Made by a program: the position numbers and the translations under genes
Notes under the pieces: generated by a model
The model's database searches: none
What the model saw: only the letters and a program-made list of their open reading frames with translations
Told to the model about the DNA's origin: nothing
Assembly: GCA_032718475.1 (NCBI GenBank)
Contig: JAUCBJ010004084.1
Location: forward strand, 62,001 to 126,000
Reading direction: 5' to 3'
Length of the DNA: 64,000 nucleotides
DNA from: Nemertoderma westbladi
Lineage: Eukaryota; Xenacoelomorpha; Nemertodermatida; Nemertodermatidae
Part shown: positions 14,769 through 25,233 of the stretch, piece by piece
How positions within the stretch are numbered: the first letter of the stretch is position 1
How the letters are laid out: every line of letters begins with the position of its first letter

Positions 14769-15000
14769 TCGATCACGCTGAGTCCAAAAAAGTTGGTTTC
14801 AAGAAATTTGGACCAAAATTGAGGGACTAGTAGCAATTTTAGTGAAATCTTTAATTCCGCTGCCAGCCGCTAGGGGGAGGCTATAAATTTTCAAATTTTA
14901 CTATAAAGGCTATTTGGCCTTCCATACAGTGGTTGACCATGACAAAATAGCAATATTATCATTTAACACTAATTGACAGCCATTTTAAAAAAAGGTTCAT

Positions 15001-15028
15001 GGGGGGGTATACCCCCCCCCCCCCCCCC
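15001..15028. repeat. G7-TATA-C17 homopolymer palindrome
   Basis: This is a second copy of the G-run/TATA/C-run motif, 850 bp after the first. The flanks of the two copies are not obviously alike. Confidence 0.88.
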
Positions 15029-16310
15029 TTAATAGGGATACGATTTTAAAAGGATCCGTGGAGCTTTTGGATATGCCATTATTAGGATGGACGAGTATTC
15101 TAGGAGCCGATAATTTATTCCCTCGGTATAATTATTTATTTATTGTACGCCAAGTTTTCACCAGATTGGACTTATTTTTATCTAACTCTTCATCAAAGTA
15201 ATTTTTTTAATAATCCGAAGAATTTTAATGAGCTTATTGCGATATGCTTTGTAAACTCTTTCATTGTATTCTGTAGGGCAGGATATGTGTTACCTTTTCT
15301 CTCTGGCGAAAAAAAGTACCCCAACCCCATTTTCTCCCAATTTTGGGGTAAATTCGGGTGAAAAATGAACAATTTAAGAATATGTAATGTATTGTATTTA
15401 AACAATTAAGGGTTCCCCCCACATACATGATTTTTTGGGTTGATTTTTAGTAGACAATATAAAGTTAAATATGGTAACCAAATAAGTTTCTAAATTATTG
15501 TATATTTCCGATTCACTGTGGAAAAACTTGTAATTATTTAATAAAAACAACGACGCGAAACAGATACGAAACTTTTCGTTTTCGCCTAGTATCGAAGATT
15601 TTGGGTATTAACTGTTATAGAGTTGTCATGTTTAGATAACATAACTTATACAACCTGTGGTCCGAGATTGGTCGACATAGTATAAGTTGTACAATCAATG
15701 GATATAAAACGTATAAAAATACAAATAAATTGGGCGCTATAGTAACAAAAGCGTTCTTCAGTGCAAATTGGTCGCTTATGCAATAAAGCTTCGTTTATTG
15801 TTTTGGTTAGAAAACACCAGCCACTGTAACGTGCTACTTACCCCTAATTTTATTAAAATTAAATTCGATCAAATTTTTCAAAATTTGCGCCATTAACTTC
15901 AAAAATAAGATCAATTGTATGTAAATGGCTATAAAAATGACCCCCAAACTTCCAGAAAAGACATCGAAACGAAAATACATTTTGTTTCGAATGATTTAGA
16001 CCTTGCTGCGAACATCACGGGCGATATTAATATTATAAAGAAGTTTAACATAATCCCCAAAAGGAGTTAACAATACAAATTTACTGATAATGTTTATAAA
16101 GCGGCTCAATTGGGTTCTGCAAATACAAGACGACGACAAATAAGTTGAACAGGTCAGTACAGGTCGGGGAATCGGAATCGGTCGGAGAATCGGTCGGAGA
16201 ATCGGTGCTACGAGTGATAATGACGCCTCCAACCAACGGCAGATTAACAGCACAAGTAACAGGTCCGATTGCGGCTGAAATTCTAATTGACTCAATATCA
16301 TTAATGACTG
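15029..16310. other. non-coding AT-rich stretch
   Basis: No gene is supported. The segment near 15790-15850 (TTTATTGTTTTGGTTAGA and following) resembles 17583-17640, so a short dispersed repeat is present in two places around the TIPIN-like gene. Confidence 0.4.
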
Positions 16311-17063
16311 TCACACAGTCTGACTATCTGTATCACCGAGAGTCTGAATTCCGATTGCATTATTCTGACTCCCCGGAGTTGATTGGCTAGCGAAGTAACG
16401 TATCCTACGCCGTTCCATTGCTTCCTCTCTCTTTCTCGCAATGAGCTCCGATTGTTCTTGCGACAGTGGCAACGCAGCCGACTGAGTATTAGAAATGTTC
16501 AGGATACCCGAATCCCTACCGGTAGGTAAACAGTCCGACGAGACGCCAATGGGACTCCCGGCAATGGCTGACTGACTACCAACGACGTCTGAGCTAACAT
16601 TATCCTGTAGCCGACCCCAGACTCCGTCGGGAGCTTCACTTTCTTCCATAGCCAATCGTTTCTTAATCAAATAGGTCTGCACCGGTTTCTTCGTGCCCAA
16701 CTTTTCAATTTTTTCTGTTGCGTCAGCGAACGTCATTGTTGGCATGAGACGATGGGCCCATCTCTCATACGTCTGCACTAACACCTTGAGGTCGCGCGTT
16801 TCGTGTCCCTTACCCTTGAATCGGAGTTTAGGAACGGCTCGGAACACTTCATCGAGTCCTTTGTCACCGTAAATGAGTCGGTAGTCGTCGAGTTTCGGGC
16901 GAGGCTCGATTTTCTTGGATTTCTTCAGCTTATCCGCTGCCGCTTCTATTTCGTTTTTGGTTTTATTAATTTTATCTTCTACATCCTGAGAAGGAGGGGC
17001 AAACATTTCATCGTCTGGATCCGGATCCATAGTAAAACCAACATTGTTCATAATTTCATCCAT
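16311..17063 (-). CDS. TIPIN: TIPIN/Swi3-family replication fork protection protein
   Basis: A 250-residue protein starting at the ATG at 17063. An upstream in-frame extension to 17138 begins with GTG and is unlikely to be used. The Swi3 domain is clear at about residues 55-140: a KLDDYRLIYGDKGL segment, then KFKGKGHE-like FKGKGHETRDLKVLV, WAHRLMP and LGTKKPVQTYLIKKRL. The C-terminus has the family's LSQEQ...AMERRR stretch. In other animals TIPIN partners Timeless in the fork protection complex, stabilising stalled replication forks and supporting the S-phase checkpoint. Length is a little under the vertebrate protein (about 300). The whole Swi3 domain lies in one uninterrupted exon, which is unusual and suggests either an intron-poor lineage or a retrocopy. 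No disabling change is visible. A large inverted-repeat element starts about 80 bp upstream. Confidence 0.85.
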   Translation of the reverse strand: MDEIMNNVGFTMDPDPDDEMFAPPSQDVEDKINKTKNEIEAAADKLKKSKKIEPRPKLDDYRLIYGDKGLDEVFRAVPKLRFKGKGHETRDLKVLVQTYERWAHRLMPTMTFADATEKIEKLGTKKPVQTYLIKKRLAMEESEAPDGVWGRLQDNVSSDVVGSQSAIAGSPIGVSSDCLPTGRDSGILNISNTQSAALPLSQEQSELIARKREEAMERRRIRYFASQSTPGSQNNAIGIQTLGDTDSQTV

Positions 17064-17140
17064 ATCGAAGTGTCTAACAGTTTGACATAGATAAAAAGTA
17101 CCATAGGCTACCGGCTGACTGACTGCACACTGCAGCACTG

Positions 17141-18305
17141 GTGCTTAGATCGTGGCTTTTCTAGTTAACATTATTCCATTTTGTATAAAACAAGTAATGT
17201 GGTTGGAGAAAGCTGCTAGGGGCTGCTACTAAGCAGCAACCAATCACGTTAATCCTGTTTAACACAGAGTCAATGAGAATGGAATATTGCTAACATGAAA
17301 AAGTTCAGGTTACCATTATTCCATATCTCAGCATCTGTATTCATTATTATCACCCGGAGAACCGATATCGAAACAAAACCATTTCCACGCTGTACAGCCT
17401 CACAGCACTGTTCTTTTTGCTACTCTCGTGTCGGGAATGCTAGGCCTACAGACAGACCTTGGAGTCTTGGACCAATTGAATGGATAGGACGTAGCGTTTG
17501 CACGGTTATAAACACTACGCCGACAACCGGCAACCACTGCCGACAACAGCAAATATGAAAATGTAACCTGAGTTCGTAACTGTCGTTTATTGTTTTGGTT
17601 AGACTAACCTTCCACTATGTGCTATGACCTGTTCCTTTCCCCCAATTAATACTGTAATAAATAACATTAATTAGCTTTAATAGGCCTAATGGTTGTCGGC
17701 GTTGGTTGTCGGCGTTACAGCGTAGCATTTACACCCCGTTTGCACGGTGGTTGGTATCATAAAAGTGGTGGGAATAAAACGCAACACGAGTTTCGGGGTG
17801 ATTAACTGGTATGTGAGACTTGCATTTTGCCCACATTGAATATTATTGCTACGTGGCAACTACTTCAATGTGCTATTGTATAAGTATATAGGGCCTACAG
17901 TATGTTTATTACTAAACCAGACTTAACTATAAATATTTCATTTACAGTACATCATTGTGATTAAACTAATCCACTTATACTACGGTAGGTATTTTTTATT
18001 TTTCTTGCATTTATTATGTCTGGTATTGTACTATATAATATTATATGGCTTACTCGAATACTAACTGACTGACACTAGCAGCTTAATTACTGTAATATCC
18101 TGATATCTGATTACTTGGAATAATGGCAACCTGAACTTTTTTGAAGTTAGGCCTAGCTATATTCCATTCTCATTGACTCTGTGTTAAACAGGATTAACGT
18201 GATTGGTTGCTGCTTAGTAGAAGCCCTTAGCAGGTTTCTCCAACCACATCACTTGTTTTATACAAAATGGGATAATGTTAACTGGAAAAGCCACGATCTA
18301 AGCAC
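17141..18305. mobile_element. 1.2-kb element with ~185-bp inverted repeats
   Basis: The arm at 17141-17323 is the reverse complement of 18116-18305 at roughly 90% identity. Shared blocks include GCTTAGATCGTGGCTTTTC and a CAATCACGTTAATCCTGTTT block. The interior (17324-18115) has no convincing ORF. The left arm starts about 80 bp upstream of the TIPIN-like start codon, so it lies in the likely promoter. It could be a non-autonomous DNA transposon or an inverted duplication of the gene's own 5' flank. I see no clean target duplication. Confidence 0.75.
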
Positions 18306-18425
18306 CCGTGACTGTGCACTGTGGACTGGCTGACTGGTATCAATACAGTACTGCAATACAGTACTGCAGTAGGCCTACTGTCTGACTGTATTAGACAGTA
18401 AACAGGCTGACAGGAAGACGAGGCC

Positions 18426-18524
18426 TTAAAGTCTATACAAATCAATCCAGGTTTCAGCCAATCACAAAGGAGATGACGTAGGGCCTATTACAACCGAATG
18501 TGGATTGATTTGTATAGACTTTAA
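18426..18524. mobile_element. 99-bp foldback bounded by TTAA (MITE-like)
   Basis: Perfect 24-bp inverted repeats at 18426-18449 and 18501-18524 enclose 51 bp. Both outer ends are TTAA, so the element could have inserted at a TTAA target as piggyBac-type elements do. The inner termini (AGTCTATACAAATC) are not a canonical piggyBac end, so family assignment is open. Confidence 0.7.
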
Positions 18525-18831
18525 TGACCACCCACGTTCTGTTAGAATCTGTACATTTCAATTTTTTTACTTATAATTTAAATTATAAGTTCAAGTCAAC
18601 TGTATAGGCTATATGAAAGGATATGAAAAATCTTTGCTAGACACTGTCATACTTGTTCTACATTATTATAATTATAGATACATATGTTATGCTTATAGTA
18701 AATTAACAGGTTAATCATACAGTAGCAAACCATTATCTGAAAGCCGCAGAACATTTAATTATACGTACAGTATAAAATGTACAGTCAGATACAGTTAGTT
18801 AATGCGTAATCATGATCGCGGCCCGGTCCAA

Positions 18832-19458
18832 TTACTGTACAACCGGCTGCAATCGATTGAGATATGCAGACATACTATTTTGTTCCATGTTAGTCGGTCT
18901 TAGGTATTTCTTCTTTTTTCTAATTTGTTTTTTTTCGCGTTGTGTACAATTATGCCGTCGGATTGAGGAAATTCGGCGGTTCTGGGTGATAATTCGTTTA
19001 TTATTAGGCGACTTTGTGAGTAGTGGTAATCGATGTGTTAAGGATTTTATAATGTTGTCAATGGCATTGTGAGCCATTAATTTATTACTGTGCGTAATTT
19101 TCGGGTTGTGCAATAAAGCATTCAGTTTGTTCAGACGAGGCAGGGGGTACCCTACCTCCTTAGACGTAGACATGGCGGAGGTAGCCTCCCAGAACTGTTT
19201 AGGGATTCCAGAATCCCAAAAATCCGAAACCAGTTGTGGTTCGCATAAATCAGTTTCGGATAGTTGTTCGATATCAGCATCATGAACTGACGGAAGGACA
19301 GTATGATGGACAGACGGGATATCTCCCTGCGAAACAGACGGGATATCTTCCTGCGAAACGGACGGGATATCTTCCTGCGAAACAGACGGGATATCTTCCT
19401 GCGAAACAGACAGGATATCTTCCTGCGAAACAGATGTTGTTCTGAACAATATTTGCAT
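18832..19458 (-). CDS. hypothetical protein with VSQEDIPS octapeptide repeats
   Basis: An open frame of 208 codons with an ATG start at 19458. Residues about 8-50 carry five tandem copies of an octapeptide (VSQEDIPS and close variants) encoded by a 24-bp tandem repeat at about 19315-19435. A middle part follows without recognisable domain. The C-terminal part is very basic (residues about 150-190, with a KKQIRKKKKYLRP run). I recognise no family. It lies on the same strand as, and 1.8 kb upstream of, the TIPIN-like gene. The repeat may simply be a minisatellite that happens to be open. A true gene, perhaps one exon of a larger one, is possible but unproven. Confidence 0.3.
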   Translation of the reverse strand: MQILFRTTSVSQEDILSVSQEDIPSVSQEDIPSVSQEDIPSVSQGDIPSVHHTVLPSVHDADIEQLSETDLCEPQLVSDFWDSGIPKQFWEATSAMSTSKEVGYPLPRLNKLNALLHNPKITHSNKLMAHNAIDNIIKSLTHRLPLLTKSPNNKRIITQNRRISSIRRHNCTQREKKQIRKKKKYLRPTNMEQNSMSAYLNRLQPVVQ

Positions 19459-19534
19459 TGAATATTAGACATGGCTAGGCGCTAAGGCCTAACAGTAACA
19501 GTATACTGGTTGGGATACCTACTGTAGAGTTCTT

Positions 19535-19574
19535 CCATGACCTACAGTACTACTGTAAATAGTGTAGGTCATGG
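19535..19574. repeat. 12-bp perfect hairpin
   Basis: CCATGACCTACA (19535-19546) pairs perfectly with TGTAGGTCATGG (19563-19574) across a 16-nt loop. Its role is unknown; it may be a foldback remnant. Confidence 0.75.
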
Positions 19575-20627
19575 ACCCTCACTCTTAATATTAATTAATA
19601 TTGCTCTCAATACAGCTCCTACAGTAACTACATACACACAGTACCCTGTCATATATATGCGATCAGTATTCCAATCCTCTCCTGCCTACTGTGTGTACTG
19701 GCAGACTGGGTGTGCTGACCTTCACACAACAAACAATTATACACTGGCTGTTGCCAGTTCCCGACCTTGGCGCAAGTGAGTCATATTCCCAATTTTGTGA
19801 TGATCAACTTCTAGTATTCCTACTGCATTGATATTATCATTAGAACCGCAATGAGGTTTAGTTGGTGTAGACACCTTCAAAACAAGCATAGAGCAGTAGA
19901 GCGAATAGTTTTTGAGATATTGCAGAAAATGTGAAGTGCGGCACAAGTCAACATTAGCACCTTGATGCGATATTGACAAATACACTAAAAATGATAGGCC
20001 TACTTCTAATTATCGCAAGGCATCCGCAATTCAACAAAACAACACAAAACAAAACAACAAAAAGTTGTGTTTATACACCTGTACGACGTACGTATGTACA
20101 CCAATACTGGTGAACCGGTACAATAAATAACAGCTGCCAGTAATACTGCAGTTTTTAAAAATTCAGTGCCCCTGAAACCGGAAAGAGCCCAGTAATTTCG
20201 TAATAATGCATGCCAGAAACCCAGCTGAATTAGTCTCCTAGCAACCCGCTGATGTCAAGCCTAATAATTTTGGATAGATAAATTTATTAAAGCTGCAAAC
20301 AGTTACACAGGGTGCTGCACGATGACCCACGCAAATTCAACTGGGAACATTTCTTAACTTTTGCCAGACTACATATGCACCAAGTTTGATAGATTTCATC
20401 GAGCTTTGGCTGCGTTATTAACATTTAAAATTGGACATAACAGATCAACAGAATAACACGTTCGTGGGGTTTTACTACCAACTAATAGTTGGTACTGTAG
20501 CTTCTTTTTTATTTGGTACAAAGAGTATCTACCATCAGATATTGAACCAATAGGAAAAAAGTACCTATCATAATTTAACCAATAGGACAAAAGTACCTAC
20601 CAACTATTTGTTAGCTTCTTTTTCAGG
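19575..20627. other. non-coding stretch
   Basis: No gene is seen. Short AT-rich direct repeats (for example ACCAATAGGA followed by AAAGTACCTA, twice near 20545-20605) lie before the LINE-related segment. Confidence 0.4.
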
Positions 20628-21363
20628 TCAGGTCAGGTATTCTAGGTTATTGATCAAGAAAACTTGCCACCTCCATGCAGCATAAAGGAGGTGCCACCTG
20701 TGGCTGCATAGACCCTCTTACTAGGGCAAATCTGTTCCCGTAACTAGGACCCACTTCGTTCTGGGATAAGGACTCCCTTGGTCCTGGAATAAGGACCCAT
20801 ATACTTGGCTGCAGGGGTATATGGCCTGGCCAGGCAGATGGTGATCTACCAATGGCTGGTCAGGAGTAGAGTGTTCTCATATCCACTCTGAGTGCACTTC
20901 ACTGCGACCTGCACCTGGCAGCAGGGGTACAGGGTTTGGCCCAGCAGATGAGCTGCACAGCCAATGGTGGGTCACGTGCGCCAGAGTAGGTATGGGTGAT
21001 GGGGATGGGCCTCATATCTGACTCCACTGCGACACCCACCTGTGTTGTATTTGCCCCAAGAGCTGACTCGGGAAAAATGCACCCCCCAACCCCCACTATG
21101 GATTACATTAGTAATGCGCAGGTCCGGTCACTACGGGCCAGTGGAATTACCGGACACAATCGGCCTCGCAGGGGTCAGTTATCTCCTGACCGGCTGCCTG
21201 TCTCACCCCCTACTGGAGAGAGAGCGGCCAACAATTATGTGAGTCCATTTCCTGATGACCTTTCTGGCCCAAACCCTGGGTCACCAGGGAGGCCAGATTA
21301 TGAGGGGGAGAGGGATTCTGGAGTTGGAGGCTACTCTCATAAGATAAGAAAAGATAAGATATT
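20628..21363 (+). mobile_element. LINE 5'-region fragment with AAGAT-rich tail
   Basis: The segment from about 20775 to 21340 matches the reverse complement of about 45300-45958, where the same sequence lies at the 5' side of a LINE. Here it is in plus orientation, begins with a GGTCAGGTCAGG head and ends in an (AAGAT)-like tail at 21341-21363, directly against the 3' end of an oppositely oriented LINE copy. The open frame inside it (20996-21370) is shared by both copies, so it may be remnant coding or 5' UTR sequence of this LINE family. Confidence 0.6.
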
Positions 21364-22465
21364 TTATTAGAGGAGACACCTCGGCTAGTGCAGCACTAAC
21401 TACTAACTAGGATCGGCATGATGCATTGCAGCTGCATTTTTAAGAATGCTGTGACGGCTTATCGACAAAATTGCACCGCCACAACTCCCTATCACCCATG
21501 ACATTTGCTAGATCATCCGCATCTTCAAGGCCAGTGTCCTTTAAGATGCGTCTCAAGAAAGTCATGGGCTGTCCACCATGCTTATTCACTCCATGAGGCT
21601 GCCAAAGTACAAGATTATGCACTGGCTGGTCCTCACGGCGAAAGCAATGTCCTGCAAAGCGGAGGCGATTTTGTTCTAGTGTCAAGCTTGGGGGAACCAA
21701 TGAGACACCTCCAATGTTATATAGTGTCTGGTTGGGGATGTGTGCATTGTACTTGACACAATGAACCCGGCGTAGCATTCTTGTGAATGTGCCATCCAGA
21801 GATTTGGTGTCCTCAGCAGTTAGAGCCCAGAATGGACTCCCATAGAGGAGTACTGGAACTACTGCTGCTCTAAATAACCGGACCTTAAGTTTCCGATTAA
21901 TTCTCGGTGACTTCCAAATCCTGGAAAGCCTATTCAAGGCTGCCCATGCCTTTCCCTTACGTATGCGAAGGTCCTCACCTGACTTCCGGATCCATGATCC
22001 CAGGTAACAGAAGTCATCCACATGCTCAAGCATACCATCTTTTGAGCTTATGCTCATCCGATCAGAGACTTGCTGAGGACTTTCAAAGTTAACTGTCAAA
22101 ATTTTGGTCTTTCTGGAGTTAATAAAAAGACCAACACTAGAAGCAGCATGTTCTAATGAGCTGAGGAGCCGTTGGCCTCCCTCTAGTGATTCTGAGAGTA
22201 CTCCGAAGTCATCAGCAAAGTCTAGATCAGTTAGGTACTTGGCAGGATTTCCTCGACTTCTGGAGCCAGTAGGTGGAGTTATCATCACCCCATCATCATT
22301 GTGATGATCTAAGGACATGCGTAGAACATAGTCAACAACAATCATGAACAAGAATGGTGCAAGTGTGTCTCCCTGGAGGACGCCCCATAACACTTCAAAT
22401 GGTTCTGTGTCACCGTCAACAGTAGACACAAATGTTGTCGAACTATCGTATACTGATCTGATTGT
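21364..22465 (-). pseudogene. 5'-truncated LINE copy A, RT C-terminal half
   Basis: The frame at 21440-22429 encodes the palm and C-terminal part of a non-LTR reverse transcriptase. GVLQGDTLAPFLF lies near residue 16, the catalytic DLDFADD near residue 68, then the thumb and connection region, and the frame ends with a DRELWRC segment. The sequence upstream of 22465 that the longer copy (42606-45140) would predict is missing, so the copy is 5' truncated, with unrelated LINE sequence following. It cannot be autonomous. The longer copy also retains an APE-type endonuclease remnant, so this is an APE/RT LINE. I do not assign a clade. Confidence 0.85.
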
Positions 22466-23420
22466 TCAGTACTATTTCCATTCATGTGTGCTAGTGCAGC
22501 ACACATAACAATGATAAACAACACAATTATATCATTAAAATTTACGACACGAAGTGACGAAGCACCAGCTAAACTAAGATTAAGTAAAATTATACACTTC
22601 AATAAAACATAGTTAAAATCAATATTAAACGTTACAGATTTCGATCAAATTTTATATATTTTTTAAAATCCACAGTAAGTAATTTCGACTTAAAAACGTT
22701 AAGAGACGGACTATTCACCACATTAGTAGGTAAATCGTTCCATATGTTAACAACACGGTTGAAAAATACAGTTTTTTTTTCTCAACACAGTTTGTATTGC
22801 ACTTTGATCCACGAATTTTAAAACGATGTCCTCTGGTAATGCAATTTCTTATTACGGTAAAATAGTCATTGCACCTAAGATTAACTAGACCGTGCATTAT
22901 CTTAAAAGTGTATACCAAGTCAGCGTGTATCCTACGTAGTTATAGAGGGCTGTAGACCTAGATATGTCAATCTCTCAATATATGGGATATCTGGGTCCAG
23001 ATGACAACGAAAAAACAGACGTGTTGTAAAGTAGCGCTGCACGGCTTCAAGTTTATCAGTTAGACCAAAGAAAGGTACTTCCTTTGTAAATGGATTCCAA
23101 ACACAACTAGCATATTCTAGAACGGGCCGAGTGTTTGATTTATAAGCCGTAATCAGCGCTTCTCTGTTAGACGTAATAAAATACCGAAATATTTTATTAA
23201 CAGACCGATATGCTGACGCGGTAATATTCAAAAATGCTCTGAGAAATTAAGCCTACTATCAATAGTTACACCAAGATCACAGTAAGCATGCACAGTCTAG
23301 ATATTTGCCGTTAATTGTATACATTGGAGATACTGAAGTACCGCTATTTATTGTTAAAACCTTACATTAGTCGTTGGCAACACTCAATTGCCAGTCATTG
23401 TACCAATCTGAGAAAATATT
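22466..23420 (-). pseudogene. second LINE family, RT C-terminal fragment (CR1/Jockey-like)
   Basis: Frames 22932-23231 and 22715-22918 (minus) together look like the post-palm part of a CR1/Jockey-type reverse transcriptase. AYRSVNKIFRYF, TRPVLEYASCVWNPF and ERLTYLGL lie in the first, and VYTFKIMHGLVNL and GHRFKIRGSK in the second. A frame change between them near 22920 and stops further upstream (23230-23410) show decay. It sits between two copies of the other LINE family, in minus orientation like copy A. Confidence 0.75.
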
Positions 23421-23426
23421 GCCCAA

Positions 23427-24103
23427 CGGCTCCTCAGCTCATTAGAACATGCTGCTTCTAGTGTTGGTCTTTTTATTAACGCCAGAAAGACCAAAATTTT
23501 GACAGTTAACTTTGAAAGTCCTCAGCAAGTCTCTGATCGGATGAGCATAAGCTCAAAGGATGGTATGCTTGAGCATGTGGACGACTTCTGTTACCTGGGA
23601 TCATGGATCCGGAAGTCAGGTGAGGACCTTCGAATACGTAAGGGAAAGGCATGGGCAGCCTTGAATAGGCTTTCCAGGATTTGGAAGTCACCGAGAATTA
23701 ATCGGAAACTTACGGGCCGATTATTTAGAGCAGCAGTAGTTCCAGTACTCCTCTACGGAAGTCCATGCTGGGCTCTAACTGCTGAGGACATCAAATCTCT
23801 GGATGGCACATTCACAAGAATGCTACGCCGGGTTCATTGTGTCAAGTACAATGCACACATCTCCAACCAGACACTATATAACATTGGAGGTGTCTCATTG
23901 GTTCCCCCAAGCTTGACACTAGAACGAAATCGCCTCAGCTTTGCAGGACATTGCTTTCGCCGTGAGGACCAGCCAGTGCATAATCTTGTACTTTGGCAGC
24001 CTCTTGGAGTGAATAAGCATGGTGGACAGCCAATGACTTTCTTGCGACGCATCTTAAAGGACACTGGCCTTGAAGATGCGGATGATCTAGCAAATGTCAT
24101 GGG
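23427..24103 (+). pseudogene. LINE copy C, RT C-terminal fragment
   Basis: Same family as copy A but in plus orientation. The coding part is 23499-24103, from the sequence just after the catalytic region to the DLANVMG segment. It stops exactly where the Polinton terminus begins at 24104. Copy A continues for about 100 bp beyond this point, and that missing end is not found on the far side of the Polinton. It has no promoter or catalytic domain and is a dead fragment. Confidence 0.85.
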
Positions 24104-24418
24104 AGTAGTATACAATACTGTGAACCGGCACCATGGTCACCCGTAGCCCATCATTACCATCCATTTCTAGTACTGCATCCAATCAGAAGCCACCATTTCA
24201 ACCTTTAGCAGTAGTCGTTATTATTTCAACCAATCAGATGTCAGCATTTCATCCGTAACCATGGTAACTTCTCATGTTCCCGCTTATTCCGCTAGAGGCG
24301 TTATTAGTCACCCAACGCTAGTACTGCATCCAATCACAAACCTTTATTTTACAGGTGTTTGGGTGTCTACACTTAGCATCAGGTAAATTCTACTATTTTT
24401 CAAATCGCAATTTTTCAC
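24104..24418. repeat. Polinton left terminal inverted repeat
   Basis: Reverse complement of 41324-41638 at roughly 90% identity, with the least similar part at 24113-24134. It contains three CCAAT boxes (24179, 24230 and 24330), mirrored as ATTGG in the right copy. A 94-codon frame at 24355-24639 starts inside it but has no recognisable domain, so I do not call it. Confidence 0.93.
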
Positions 24419-24987
24419 CAACCATTGCATATTTATCTTCACATAGCCTAACCTCACGATGCATGGCTAGCCCCCATCCCATCGCTACTCAATCCACAGC
24501 TGTTACCCACCCAACCACCCACCAACCAACCAATCAACGGCGATGTTTGCCTAACCCTACGGTTATTCACCTTTTCACCACGTTACCACCACTGCCACGT
24601 TACCACCACCACTGTATACTGTATATGGTGACGACGTGACCACCAACTACTCGCATCGTGCATATATTATATTATATCGATTGCCAAACCAACAAACCAA
24701 CCACTCAGTATGATACATGAGATTCCGTCACGTTCCAGCTACGCGTATACGAGCATTAGTGATTATTATTATTACGCAATAATTTTTGTTTATACAGTAG
24801 TTCCCTACCAGCTAATCAACCAATCAATAAACCGAATTTAGGCTATTTTTCAGTTGAAGACCTGTATTATTTTTGAAAAAATCTTATATATAATCTCTTG
24901 CTTTAATCGCAATTAATCATTTGTAATGGTTTTAGTTTAAAAAGTTTTTACTTTGTTTGTTTGATTTACAATAAAATTAATTAAATA
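24419..24987. other. Polinton left non-coding leader
   Basis: A CACC-rich stretch (24480-24650) is followed by AT-rich DNA. It holds no recognisable gene and is the likely 5' flank of the plus-strand gene series. Confidence 0.5.
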
Positions 24988-25203
24988 ATGTCTTCTGATT
25001 CCGATATGGTTATGCCAATAGTAAGGCATTCATTTTTCGCAGAAGATGGTGAAGCCTATATTGTTATTGATCATACAATTTACCGTCAAGGAGATGATAA
25101 ATATAAAATCGATTTTTCTGAAAAAGCCAGGAAAGTTTTAAGCTCAATCGATATTGATGCTTCTGATAATAGTTTTGTTTGTTGTTGTTGTGTATTGCGG
25201 TAA
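24988..25203 (+). CDS. small Polinton protein with terminal Cys cluster
   Basis: A 71-residue ORF with an ATG preceded by TTAAATA, the first of the plus-strand series and 30 bp before the RING gene. It is acidic and polar and ends in a VCCCCVLR-like run (four consecutive Cys near residues 66-69). Such clusters can be palmitoylated or bind metal; this is inference. I do not recognise the family. Codon use is AT-rich like the other Polinton genes, which favours a real gene over chance. Confidence 0.5.
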   Translation: MSSDSDMVMPIVRHSFFAEDGEAYIVIDHTIYRQGDDKYKIDFSEKARKVLSSIDIDASDNSFVCCCCVLR

Positions 25204-25233
25204 TTATTTTCAATTTACTTTAAAATTTGGAAA

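Noticed and set aside
24355-24639. 94-codon ORF starting in the left TIR
   Set aside because: No ATG-supported conserved part, low complexity (Thr/Pro/His), no counterpart reasoning for a gene in the TIR.
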